Shown here one piece after another: positions 11,557 to 20,164 of a stretch of DNA of 64,000 bases. The translations under genes and the position numbers were made by a program. Each line of letters begins with the position of its first letter. The first letter of the stretch is position 1. Source of the stretch: Glandiceps talaboti (taxonomy: Eukaryota > Hemichordata > Enteropneusta > Spengelidae); NCBI RefSeq assembly GCF_964340395.1, contig NC_135564.1, forward strand, positions 3,449,861 through 3,513,860, read 5' to 3'. A model generated the notes under the pieces. That model was not told the DNA's origin and made no database searches. It saw nothing but the letters and a program-made list of their open reading frames with translations.

Positions 11557-14500
11557 GAGTCAAGATGTTTTAGTGATAATTTAGTTTGTATATTAAATAA
11601 ATCAAATGTCAGTTCAACTCAGATAATACGAAGCAAGCATGGAAGTAGAACTACTACTTCCATGGAAACAAGTAAGTCATCATATTTGAACCATGGGGTT
11701 CTACTTCCATGCTTGAACTTGAAAAACACATTATCTGAAGTCAAGTTAAATCTGAGTGACACTGACCAGCATTTTATCGAGCCTTTTCTCAGTAGCTTCC
11801 ACAAGTTTTGTGGCATCTCTTTCCAATATGATTGTATGTGTGTCTTGTTCTCTTCACAGGACGTCTTAGAAAACGATAATATAAAATTAGATTGGTTGTT
11901 CAAACTATCATTTGCATCAGACATTGCAAAGGTAAGTGTTATAAACTTGAACCTCGAACTTTGACCTGACCTGATATTGAGGTACATCATTTATTAACGT
12001 AGTGGTCGTTGCATAACAGGAATATAAATGGTTTGAAAGAATCTGACACAGTAAGACATTTTGCAATACTGTATGTCAAATTTGTAAGAAAACGAATATA
12101 TTTTGTTCAAATGGAAATTCATCTGTGTTGGTAAACCATAGTATTCAATTTAACCTGTGATTTTGTATTTGGCCACCGGGGGCGCTGTTTCAGATTTTTA
12201 TAAGAAATTATTCACGTTCTCTCTGACAGTCTTTCGATTTGTCCCTTTTTTCGTTCAAGGGTATGGCATACTTACACGCGTCACCAATCCATTCCCATGG
12301 TAACTTGAAATCGACCAATACACTAATAGACAGTCGATGGGTCTGTAAAATTACTGATTTCGATTTGATTAAATTTAAAGAAGGCCAGACAGAAATTAAA
12401 TACTCCGAGTATGCGGAATATGCACGTAAGTATTACTAGCATAGTAACCAGTCAGCTGAGAAATCATGTCGAGTGTGGTCTACAAATTATTATGGATATG
12501 AACTGAAATTGGTCAATTCCGAAATATGGGTTATATCCCCCTGTTGAGTTCATACAATGATTCCTTTTATATGCTAACTGATAAGATATCTGATGTATAT
12601 ACAGTTTTATGCATCCAACTGTTACTTGTATACTATGCAAGTAATTAGTTATGGAGGCCAGTGAGGGCAACACCTGTTCTAGTCGATTCTCATACTCAGT
12701 TCTGTTTATGCTAGTTTACATATTTCAGGTTAAAAGGTCATTTGAAGAAAGATTTGAGTGTTTTCTCAGTTTGACGAGAGAAATGTGAAGTCAAAAATGA
12801 TCAATATCACACTTCTTTAAAAAATCAAAGTTTGCATTAGGTCAATTATATACATCACTTTACTTATCTGTAAGTATAGGACTGAATATTTTACTGTCAT
12901 TGTATAGCACTTCACCATTGAGTAATCGTGAACTATAGTGAGTCGTGAACCACACAACGGTGATGTGACTGTCAGATATAAAAAGGAAGACGTCACGTGA
13001 TCCATGTAGGAAAAAAACCGCGTATTAATTCCTTTAGTTTTGGGATGTGGGTTTTGACCAAAATACGTTTTCATCCAATAAAAACGATTTCAGATTTATC
13101 AAAGTAAAAATGTGTCATGATTGTACTTGTACTATGTATACTTGTTACGTATATGCTTGTTTGGGGTAAAATCGAAAGACATTAATCTGTCACCTGGAGA
13201 TAATGTAACTTCATTTTGCACCAAGAAATACTAGTAGCTCACCCAAACTTTCGCCAGGTATCCACTATGAACTACTAGTATTTCTTAGTGCAAAATGAAG
13301 TTCAATTTATGAACATGTACTGAACATTTGCCCAGATATGCCTTCATCATTCTATAATGTAACTTGTTTTACACCTTGGAGTTTTCGAGAAATGGCTTTT
13401 CCTTTTTAAATCGAAGCCTTTTGTTTAGCATATCTTAATTTTGCTGATATGAAATTGTCAATGAATTCCGAGCATTATCAATTTTGGCCAGTTTATTTTT
13501 AAACGGGTGGGGATCTGAGGCTAAACACTGAGTAAAATGAATTCACTTTTTCAGTCTACATGTTGACGTTGCTCCTAATGCAAATGATATATTTACAATA
13601 TTTAAATCATTTGTTTTCAAAACAGGGAGACTTTGGACAGCTCCAGAACTATTAAACCTGGATCCCATACCACAATCAGGAACACAGAAAGGAGATGTCT
13701 ACTCGTTTGGTATTATTTTACAAGAAATATTGGTTAGGGGAGGACCGTTCTGTATGTTTAATATGGAACCACGAGGTAAAGATATACAGATTCATTAATA
13801 TGAACATATGGTCATGAACGTCAAAGGTTCCATGAACATTTGACTATTATGAATATTAATATTATTAATAATAATAATAATAATAATAATGATGTTAGTT
13901 TTTATATAGCCTTCCCACTCTGTGCTCAAAGGCCTTTACAATTTTTACCCCTGGCTCGGATCCATATCGGCACAATGGCCCTTTATACTTCCTCAATTCC
14001 ATGGGGAGCATACAATCCATTGCCGCCTCTATAAGTATAAGTGTATAGGATTAAAGCATTCACACAGCAACCTCTATCCTACCAGGTCTCCAATTATACA
14101 GTTGGGTTGACCGGGGCACAATCCTGGTTCAAATCTTGCCCAAGGACTTTAGCTATTCAAAAACAAACGGCAGCGACAGGGATCAAACCTGCAACCTGCA
14201 AATTCCAAGTCGGCCACTCTAACCATTCGACTATCATGATTCCATTGTGATCATGACGTCTCGATAAGATGATGATTTCATGTTTATTCTCCTTATAATA
14301 CATTCAAAGCTCCCGTTATTTTTAATTTACACCTGTCCTTTTATTCTTATCTTCTATATTGCCATGTTTTCATTATATTTGTTTTCTGCTAGTTCTTGTC
14401 ACAGTCAACGTTTTATCATTTCTGATTAACTTGTATTAACGATACAACGCGGATTTTATCTGACAGAAATTATTGACAAGGTCAAAGAAGGTCAAAGCCC

Positions 14501-17500
14501 TTATTTTCGACCAAAGGTTCCAATGGATTCAGGTGATGAAAGAATATTAGATTTAATGAGGATTTGTTGGGAACAAATACCCGCCTTTCGACCAAATTTC
14601 AACACCATAACAGATTCCTTGAAGAAAATGAACAAGGGGAGGTAAGAAATTGAAAAGTATTTTTTGTTATATTGTATGTAGGCTGTAAGATACGATGTGT
14701 AGAGTTACCTTATCAACAACCAATTAGAGGTTTGCTTATGGCTGACAGACACAATGTATACTACCGTCCGTAGCTGTGGTGTATGTATAAAGACACTTCA
14801 GAAGAAAGGAAGAATCGCATTGTTTAGTGTGAATCAAACCATAAGGTCTACATTCACTAACGAAGAAACAAGTACAGTGTTTAATAACAGCAAAGAATGA
14901 AGCATATACCACCACAAGAGCTCGGGGATTTGTGTAGAAACGTATAAACGATGCAAATAAGAGCTATGCTAGGGAGTGCAACCCAAATGCCACTCCTAAC
15001 CGAACCTTATCCCAACTCCTTAGCTTGAATATAAATACGTTCTTATTGTAATATGGATCGCTGGTTTACAATCTTGGGAAACAACTTTTAGTCTAAACTT
15101 TAGCAATACAGACGTAAAAGCTGAGAAATGTACGTAATATTACTCCATGTTTAGACATGTACCATCAACTTATGACACGTTTCACTATTATTATTTACCT
15201 AGTTTTTTTTTTCACTTAAAGGATCATTAGATACTAGTATTCCCATGGTTACTTTATTTGGTAAGCAGAAATTCAGTTCGTTTACCACGTCTACATCTTT
15301 TCAAAGAATAAATCTTTATGTTTATAGACAAACAAACTTAATAGATAACATGATTAGTATGATGGAAAAATATGCAGATCATCTGGAAGATCTAGTGGAG
15401 GAAAGAACGCGACAACTTGCGGACGAACAAAAGAAAACAGACGAACTTCTGTACAGAATGTTACCAAGGTGAGATAGTTTAGCGCCCTCTATGGAGAAGT
15501 TGTACAAATAAACGTATTATATAGCGTATGTATGTATGTATGTATGTATGTATGTATGTATGTATGTATGTATGTATGTCATTGCGTGCATATATTGACG
15601 ATATATGTTTGCGATTATATAATTATATATACGTGTGCGCGCGTGTGTGTGTATGTGTTCTTCTGTTTGTTTGTTTGTTTGTTTTGTTGATATACAGCTC
15701 TGGATAAATCACCTAGAGACCGCTCGTTTCACTATATTTTTTGCTTTCTTCGCCAACACAACAGGCCTGTGGCAGAACAACTGAAACAGGGTCGAGTTGT
15801 GGAGCCGGAAAATTTTGCAAAAGTAACGATATTCTTCAGTGATATTGTGGGATTTACACAGTTAGCGGCATCAAGTTCGCCTATGCAGGTATGCCAAATT
15901 ATTCCAGATACTAAGTAAATAATAACGGGTGCATGGTAACTAATGTATATTTTTTATTGTGAATCAAGTACACGAAAGTGGGTGCCTCACAACGTGGCAA
16001 GCAAAATGCCACTAATCAAAATCGTGTTAGTGATAGTGTTCCAACCTTAAAACCTATCCAGTGACACTTTTAAGTTTACGTCATACATAAAACCGTTGAG
16101 AATTATAATAAAACTCACAGTTTAAGACCGAAATACGCAATATTACTATTAAAATAAGTATGAGAACAGACCGTCTGGCAAATCTACATTACATGTGTAA
16201 TTAATGTCGTGTATATTTTTCGTTTTAGGTTGTCGATGTGTTGAATGACCTTTACACGTGCTTTGACACAATTATTGAGAATTATGATGTCTATAAGGTG
16301 AGTTGGAACTGAGAAAATGTCATGCATCATGGTAGAAATAGAATAAAATGGAGGAAGCTAGAGTGGTAGTCTAGGTATGGAAGTAAAAGAGAGCAGTACT
16401 GTTTTCATATAACATAGCCTTCAACCTCAGGAGACATGATTTGAATAATTTCATCTGAACTAAATTTTTTTTAGTTTTAAAATTGACACCATAGCCTTGA
16501 CATTAATCAAATATTTCAAAAATACATAGCTTTGACAAAGACCAAAATCTAAGTTTTTAAGCTGGTTAAAACCATAATTTTGACCTTGTTCTAATGTTTC
16601 TGTTTTTAAGGTTGAAACCATTGGCGATGCATATATGGTGGTAAGCGGTCTACCACTTAGAAATGGGTACCGCCATGCAGGTGAAATTTGTACAATGGCG
16701 TTAGATCTACTAAGCTCCATGAGGAATTTTAGAATACGTCATCGTTCCGATGCACAGTTACAGTTGAGGATCGGTATACATACTGGTAAGAAACCATTTT
16801 GAAGAAGAAACCAGATTGAAATTTCAGAAAAGACACACATGCGCGTACAGATCTTTAACATTCTTTGCGATTAATAACAACAAATCATCCAAAACACATG
16901 CCTGTGTCGTTGCCGCTATACCAAATGTTGTAATGTTAAGTTTTCATTATAATTATACTGGTGTATAATGAACAACAATGTCCAATAACCGTAAAACCAG
17001 CTAAATATTCAATGTATGATAATATTGATTTACTTTTTCTTAGCATGCAAAATAGAAACTATGAACATATTATTAATATTGATAAACTAACAGCAAATAA
17101 ACGATGAATTATAAAAAAAAATAACGTCACATCTGTATAATTGTGGTACCTAGGCTAATGGAATATATGTTATTTTTTAATAAAAACCCCAAGGTCCCTG
17201 CGTAGCTGGAGTAGTTGGTCTTAAGATGCCTAGATATTGCCTATTTGGTGACACAGTTAATTATGCATCTAGAATGGAATCTAGTGGTGTCGGTAAGTAG
17301 TAATATGGTGCAACAACACCCATTATTACATTGTTTGTAAAAATTAAGTTTACCTTCGTCCTAGCATCCTCTCAATTTGATTGTCTCTGTTTTCCGCAAT
17401 GTCAACTTTCCGTATAGAATATAAAATTGCAATGAACATTCTTAACACCATAGCGAACATATTCATCTTTCATTTCCACTGTAAATTTTAAGTTGTGAAA

Positions 17501-18103
17501 GCCTCATTTTTTAAATATTATTTTGATGACTACAATGACTCATTTTATAGCTTTAAGAATACACGTCAGTCCGGAATGCAGGGAAGTTCTGCAAAATATT
17601 GGTGGATTCCACCTTGAGGTCAGAGGTGAAGTTCTCATGAAGGTACGTTTTCATTTGTCTGGATAACAAAATGGTCGATGATGGAGCTGTTGTCAATGAA
17701 AGCATTGCAACTGTGTCTATTTAAATATAGACACATATCATTTTCAAACTGTACTCCTTTAAGCTTATATACGTAGAAATGGCATATCCGCCTGGACATA
17801 CCATATATATACACACATCGGACCACTAGGTAATTGCAAGAGCAAACTAAACACTTCTCTATTCGCGCAAGCCTTTTTATGTAAGTTAACCCTTTCACTA
17901 CCAATAAATTAAGTAATTGATTGATTTATTGGTTGATATTCTTTTGATTAGAAAATAATATCTACCATGTCTGTTTTTTTTTTTATTTTGAACAGGGAAT
18001 AGGCAAAGTCAAGACTTATTTTTTGCTAAGTAAAGATAACTTTGTCAGTCCTTTACCAGATGTAAACAGAGCAGCATCCGCTGAAGAGCACGATTTCAAG
18101 TAA
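370..18103 (+). CDS. Receptor (membrane) guanylyl cyclase, natriuretic-peptide-receptor type, 5'-partial, 18 exons
   Basis: Converts GTP to cGMP in response to an extracellular ligand; single-pass plasma-membrane protein. Spliced coding exons: 370-505, 3281-3389, 3947-4059, 5359-5437, 6771-6891, 9781-9939, 10275-10379, 11860-11931, 12260-12425, 13626-13775, 14467-14641, 15328-15468, 15765-15888, 16229-16297, 16611-16785, 17194-17292, 17551-17642, 17996-18103. All introns are GT-AG and phases match throughout, giving 730 codons plus TAA. Order by residue of this partial protein: end of ligand-binding domain 1-80, membrane-proximal loop 82-119, TM helix about 121-145, juxtamembrane 146-205, pseudokinase about 206-460, coiled-coil linker 462-508, cyclase domain 509-700, short tail. 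Metal-binding D535 and D579 lie 44 apart, as in class III cyclases. E575 and C647, the guanine-specifying pair, and N654/R658 are present, so catalysis is expected. The pseudokinase keeps K220 but has HGN for HRD and DFD for DFG. The ligand is unknown. The N-terminal exons are outside the window. Confidence 0.95.
506..3280 (+). other. Intron (2.8 kb), no gene content recognised
   Basis: Phase-1 intron between the first two gene 1 exons. It is AT-rich unique-looking sequence with only short ORFs that match nothing I recognise. A short TA run lies near 3024-3031. No exon with plausible splice sites and family homology was seen. Confidence 0.6.
3281..3389 (+). CDS. Gene 1 exon b: last strand of the extracellular domain
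   Basis: Acceptor ttatag, donor gtaatt, phase 1 in and 2 out. Encodes [20 protein letters not shown] and the stretch after it, equivalent to the GVTG...ID..GDRE.D segment that ends the ligand-binding domain in natriuretic receptors. An NGS sequon is present. Confidence 0.92.
3947..4059 (+). CDS. Gene 1 exon c: membrane-proximal extracellular loop with a Cys pair
   Basis: Acceptor ttttgcag, donor gtgagc; phase 2 in, 1 out. Contains [20 protein letters not shown] followed by a second Cys, which matches the W..G..PP.D.P.C...C membrane-proximal motif of the family. The two cysteines are separated by only four residues (CTGEIC), closer than in the vertebrate receptors I know. This loop normally relays ligand-induced rotation to the TM helix. 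Confidence 0.9.
5359..5437 (+). CDS. Gene 1 exon d: transmembrane helix
   Basis: Acceptor gttgacag, donor gtgagt; phase 1 in, 2 out. Encodes a continuous hydrophobic run from VSVVAVVCS to GVIGYIVY, followed by a basic stop-transfer stretch that continues into the next exon (RNRK). This is the single membrane span of the receptor. Confidence 0.92.
6771..6891 (+). CDS. Gene 1 exon e: juxtamembrane segment, Ser/Thr-rich
   Basis: Acceptor tttatacag, donor gtagga; phase 2 in, 0 out. Starts [20 protein letters not shown], which matches the R+..LEKEL...LWR+.WED start of the cytoplasmic region of natriuretic receptors. It then contains a cluster of Ser/Thr ([14 protein letters not shown]) where vertebrate receptors carry their regulatory phosphorylation sites. 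Phosphorylation here is inferred from position only. Confidence 0.9.
8747..8818 (+). CDS. Possible alternative terminal exon of gene 1 (speculative)
   Basis: A strong acceptor (a run of eight T then ccag) ends at 8746. Joined in phase 0 to the exon ending at 6891, it reads 23 codons, [20 protein letters not shown] then RRL, to a TAA at 8816. The product would end shortly after the membrane and lack pseudokinase and cyclase, like a clearance-type receptor. There is weak resemblance to the start of the next regular exon (HSTTNSND versus STNTNSLD), which could mean a decayed exon duplicate. I saw no AATAAA shortly downstream. It may be a chance open frame. Confidence 0.2.
   Translation, partial: FIAKFISTNTNSLDADNKISRRL
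9086..9155 (+). repeat. (GTAAT)14 pentanucleotide microsatellite
   Basis: Fourteen uninterrupted copies of GTAAT in the intron before the pseudokinase exons. Perfect copies suggest recent expansion. Confidence 0.97.
9781..9939 (+). CDS. Gene 1 exon f: start of the pseudokinase (kinase-homology domain)
   Basis: Acceptor gtcaacag, donor gtaagg; phase 0 both sides. Encodes [14 protein letters not shown]-like text ([16 protein letters not shown]), i.e. the N-lobe with the VAIK lysine retained (K220), then [15 protein letters not shown], equivalent to the R.ELTR.VL.ELK segment of the family. Confidence 0.94.
10275..10379 (+). CDS. Gene 1 exon g: pseudokinase N-lobe to hinge
   Basis: Acceptor tctaatag, donor gtaagc; phase 0 both sides. 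Encodes [20 protein letters not shown], then an [14 protein letters not shown] hinge, very close to the family's HLTRF.GAC.DPPN.CI.TEYCPRGSLQ. Confidence 0.95.
11463..11553. repeat. (AT)n microsatellite
   Basis: About 45 uninterrupted AT dinucleotides. Self-complementary, so it can extrude a cruciform. Confidence 0.97.
11634..11715. repeat. Three-arm inverted repeat
   Basis: A perfect 18-bp inverted pair lies at 11634-11651 and 11698-11715. The 11-mer CATGGAAGTAG at 11638-11648 also pairs with CTACTTCCATG at 11654-11664, so the left arm can form either of two alternative hairpins. Confidence 0.85.
11860..11931 (+). CDS. Gene 1 exon h: pseudokinase C-lobe start
   Basis: Acceptor tcttcacag, donor gtaagt; phase 0 both sides. 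Encodes [20 protein letters not shown] and DIAK, matching D.LEN..I.LDWMFR.SL..D+ of natriuretic receptors. Confidence 0.94.
12173..12186 (+). promoter_or_regulatory. CTCF-like motif
   Basis: CCACCGGGGGCGCT closely resembles the animal CTCF core CCACCAGGGGGCGC. It lies 74 bases before an exon. Sequence match only; binding is not shown. Confidence 0.4.
12260..12425 (+). CDS. Gene 1 exon i: pseudokinase catalytic-loop region (HGN, DFD)
   Basis: Acceptor gttcaag, donor gtaagt; phase 0 in, 1 out. Encodes [19 protein letters not shown], where the kinase HRD is HGN (H311-N313), then KITDFDL, where DFG is DFD (331-333). Loss of the catalytic Asp and the DFG Gly marks a pseudokinase. Vertebrate relatives have HGN or HGS and DYG, so the DFD form is unusual. 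It ends in the activation-loop equivalent (YSEYAEYAR). Confidence 0.94.
12426..13625 (+). other. Intron (1.2 kb) with a 31-bp fold-back
   Basis: Non-coding. Its only notable content is the inverted repeat at 13207-13302. Confidence 0.6.
13207..13302. repeat. Inverted repeat, 31-bp arms
   Basis: Arms 13207-13237 and 13272-13302 are complementary with one mismatch, around a 34-base loop. Consistent with a small fold-back or MITE remnant; no clear target-site duplication was seen. Confidence 0.88.
13626..13775 (+). CDS. Gene 1 exon j: pseudokinase APE and DVYSFG segment
   Basis: Acceptor aaaacag, donor gtaaag; phase 1 both sides. Encodes [20 protein letters not shown], then [27 protein letters not shown] and [12 protein letters not shown] are hallmarks of receptor guanylyl cyclases. 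Confidence 0.96.
13855..14246 (-). mobile_element. tRNA-derived SINE, inserted in reverse in a gene 1 intron
   Basis: Read on the minus strand from about 14246, it begins with a tRNA-like head. TAGTCGAATGGTTAGAGTG (14215-14233) resembles an A box and GGTTTGATCCC (14179-14189) resembles a B box, at tRNA-like spacing. A unique-looking body follows, and the element ends in a (TTA)n tail at about 13855-13890. Pol III transcription is inferred from the boxes. Target-site duplication was not identified. Confidence 0.75.
14467..14641 (+). CDS. Gene 1 exon k: end of the pseudokinase
   Basis: Acceptor ctgacag, donor gtaaga; phase 1 in, 2 out. Encodes [20 protein letters not shown], then [19 protein letters not shown], the typical end of the kinase fold (CW...P..RP.F..I). 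Confidence 0.96.
15328..15468 (+). CDS. Gene 1 exon l: coiled-coil signalling linker
   Basis: Acceptor gtttatag, donor gtgaga; phase 2 in and 2 out. Encodes the dimerising linker: [20 protein letters not shown], then [20 protein letters not shown]. This matches the family's LL.RMEQYA.NLE.LVEERT......K.E.LLYQ+LP. It couples the pseudokinase to the cyclase dimer. Confidence 0.96.
15481..15494 (-). promoter_or_regulatory. CTCF-like motif (minus strand)
   Basis: AGCGCCCTCTATGG; on the minus strand CCATAGAGGGCGCT fits the CTCF core pattern. It lies 12 bases past a splice donor. Sequence match only. Confidence 0.35.
15526..15579 (+). repeat. (GTAT)n microsatellite
   Basis: About 13 perfect GTAT units in an intron, followed by a mixed GT-rich tract and a short (GTTT)n run near 15666-15683. 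Confidence 0.95.
15765..15888 (+). CDS. Gene 1 exon m: cyclase domain, first metal aspartate
   Basis: Acceptor cacaacag, donor gtatgc; phase 2 in, 0 out. Encodes [20 protein letters not shown], then [28 protein letters not shown] carries D535, the first of the two metal-binding aspartates. Confidence 0.97.
16229..16297 (+). CDS. Gene 1 exon n: cyclase core
   Basis: Acceptor cgttttag, donor gtgagt; phase 0 both sides. Encodes [20 protein letters not shown] and VYK, almost identical to the family's [20 protein letters not shown]. Confidence 0.97.
16611..16785 (+). CDS. Gene 1 exon o: cyclase core, second metal aspartate and guanine-selecting Glu
   Basis: Acceptor gtttttaag, donor gtaaga; phase 0 in, 1 out. 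Starts [21 protein letters not shown]575 is the guanine-selecting Glu, and D579 is the second metal Asp, 44 residues after the first. Further on are FRIRHR and [10 protein letters not shown]. Confidence 0.97.
17194..17292 (+). CDS. Gene 1 exon p: cyclase core, guanine-selecting Cys
   Basis: Acceptor ccccaag, donor gtaagt; phase 1 both sides. Encodes [20 protein letters not shown], then [14 protein letters not shown]647 selects guanine; N654 and R658 are the transition-state residues. Position 655 is Tyr, where the relatives I know have Thr (VNTASRMES). Confidence 0.97.
17551..17642 (+). CDS. Gene 1 exon q: cyclase C-terminal part
   Basis: Acceptor ttttatag, donor gtacgt; phase 1 in, 0 out. 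Encodes [20 protein letters not shown], then [11 protein letters not shown], matching ALKIH.S......L...GGF.LELRG.VEMK. Confidence 0.95.
17996..18103 (+). CDS. Gene 1 terminal exon: cyclase end and C-terminal tail
   Basis: Acceptor ttgaacag after a long T tract; phase 0. Encodes [14 protein letters not shown] (compare KGKGKVRTYWLLGE) and a 21-residue tail rich in Ala and Glu, ending at TAA 18101-18103. There is no obvious PDZ or lipid motif at the end. Confidence 0.95.
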   Translation, partial: GIGKVKTYFLLSKDNFVSPLPDVNRAASAEEHDFK

Positions 18104-18306
18104 ATCGTGACTATCTTTCGGCGGTGTGATGGACAAAGAACGATACACTGCCTTTGTAAATAACTCACGTGCTTGGGTTGGCAACCAGATTTAGAATTGA
18201 AAAAAAAATTGTATATGATTTTCTTTCTAATCGGGAGAATTGTATCCGAAAGCAAGCGAGCCAAGATTATCTTATGTATATACGGAACAGTGTGGACGTC
18301 TAAAAC

Positions 18307-18312
18307 ATTAAA
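18307..18312 (+). terminator. Candidate polyadenylation signal of gene 1
   Basis: ATTAAA lies 204 bases after the stop codon. Canonical AATAAA hexamers lie farther away, at 19883-19888 and 19986-19991, so the 3' UTR could be either about 0.2 kb or about 1.9 kb long. Confidence 0.3.
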
Positions 18313-18332
18313 TTAATGTTCAGTAATTTTTA

Positions 18333-18398
18333 TAATAATAACTCATTAATTGTGTAATAATGACTCATTAATTATGTAATAATGACTCATTAATTACA
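18333..18398 (+). repeat. Three 22-bp tandem units with AP-1-like cores
   Basis: Units start at 18333, 18355 and 18377. The last two contain TGACTCA, the consensus AP-1 heptamer; the first has TAACTCA. It lies just past the first candidate poly(A) signal. Confidence 0.85.
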
Positions 18399-19063
18399 GA
18401 TACAGATATGTCTACTTTAAAAAGAACACCGAGCGCAATAGTCCTATTACAGCAAATTGAAAATACCAAATCGCGATAACTAACGATGTGATATAAGCTA
18501 TTCTCATTCAACTAAATATATAGGTTGGTCCTTTGCAGAAAGTCAAAAGTTTTTTTGGTTAAATTCACATGATCTGGAAGATTTGCTACCAGGCTATATC
18601 GTGAGACATTCCAAAGTCTCTGTATGAAGCATCCATGGGGATTTCGAGACATGTTAATTATTACAATTACCGGTGCCTCATGACGTCAGTATTCAAATTA
18701 GCTCAGGTGATTTAGGTTATGATGACTGAATTCAATGTTTTACAATGGTGCTTTTATTCACTACTTTTAGAAAACAATGTCATTGATAAAAAAAAAAGAC
18801 AGAGTACAGTATTTTCAAGTTTGTCAAATCTTTATATAAATCGCTGGGAAAGTGGTCATTTTTGACCACCTTCCATATCATTGATGTAACGGTACTTTGT
18901 AAGGTATGATATTTTGTGATTTGGATGAACTGAAGAATTTCGACAATCGCGTTGATAACACTGTATATTTTAACGCCTTACATGTAACACTAAACAGAGT
19001 TCGTCTGACTTTAATAATCAGTGGCATAGTTTCCACTTTACTTCTTCTCATGAGATAAAAATG

Positions 19064-19279
19064 TTATTTTATCATTTTACTTGTTTTGAGTGCTAATACC
19101 ATCGTCATCATGCAAGCTTGGTGTATGAGAATTATACAAGGAAAGATAACCTGAACGACTGATACGCCAAGCATAATCGACAGTAATCCATATGCAGACC
19201 ACGTCCTATTTGGAAAGTGTGAAGCCCACTGGGCCCGGTATGTGTTTTGTACCTTTGATAAGCTTGTTTTAGAACTCAC
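19064..19279 (-). CDS. Possible membrane-protein exon on the minus strand (speculative)
   Basis: Minus-strand frame of 71 codons ending in TAA. A T-rich tract ending in gag just inside its start could be a splice acceptor. The product has NTYRAQWASHFPNRTWSAYG, then a hydrophobic span (LLSIMLGVSVVQVIFPCIIL) followed by HQACMMTMVLAL. It looks like the last part of a small multi-span membrane protein, but I recognise no family and found no upstream exon. Confidence 0.2.
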   Translation of the reverse strand: MSSKTSLSKVQNTYRAQWASHFPNRTWSAYGLLSIMLGVSVVQVIFPCIILIHQACMMTMVLALKTSKMIK

Positions 19280-19516
19280 AAGAAAAAAATGAAGGAGACT
19301 GTGACATTAGGGGTTGATGATAGAATACAGGATAAAATTGATAGAACGGTAGACTTTGTAAGAGGCTTTATGCAGTACAGAATTGTTATATACCAGCTTT
19401 GAAAACAGCACGTTAAGTATGTATCGCCAAGACTCGGGTTTTGTAAGGGGTTTGGTGAATGTTATTTGATAAATGATACGTTTTAAAGGCCTAACAACTA
19501 GTTGGGTTTAAATGCC

Positions 19517-19654
<138 letters not shown>

Positions 19655-20079
19655 GTATATATAATGTACAAAGTACAATTCATATTTTACAAACAGGCGA
19701 ACACAAAATATTGTGTTTTACAAAATGTATTGTTTGATAAAAGTTAACTTTGCTACATACCAGAAAGTTGAGAGATCGATAGATTTGAGCTAGTTCACAA
19801 GTACAACTTATCATACTTGCCTTTGACTACTATAATTGTGACAATGTCGACTTGTATTGAATTATAAATGCTATTTTACATCAATAAAAAACAAACTATG
19901 ATGCACAATATACGGAACCGTTTTGTACATTTGTACACAAAGCTGGTTACACAAGCCAAATTTGTTGTCGTTACATAATGTTGTAAATAAATAATATTAT
20001 ATTATTGTTACAAGCATAACGCTGTTCTTTCTTGTGAGTTTGCTATTCCATATACTGTATTTGATGAGTTGATTATATT

Positions 20080-20164
20080 TCTCCCTCCCTCCCTTCCTCC
20101 ATCCATCCACCCACCCACCCTCCGTTCAATTGTCCATCCATCCATCCATCCATTCATCCATCCT
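20080..20164 (+). repeat. Pyrimidine-rich CTCC/ATCC/CACC tetranucleotide tract
   Basis: Mixed (CTCC)n, (CCAT)n and (CCAC)n units with a short non-repeat break. Strand-asymmetric pyrimidine bias. Confidence 0.85.

Larger units (their letters stand above)
10380..11859 (+). other. Intron (1.5 kb) with a long AT run and a three-arm fold-back
   Basis: Contains a short 10-bp hairpin near 10886-10908 with an adjacent direct repeat (CATCACAGTCCCTT twice). Also holds the (AT)n run at 11463-11553 and the inverted repeats at 11634-11715. No coding homology was found. Confidence 0.6.

Noticed and set aside
14179-14233. A true tRNA gene on the minus strand
   Set aside because: A-box-like and B-box-like motifs exist but no full cloverleaf or acceptor stem was seen. 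It is better explained as the head of a SINE.
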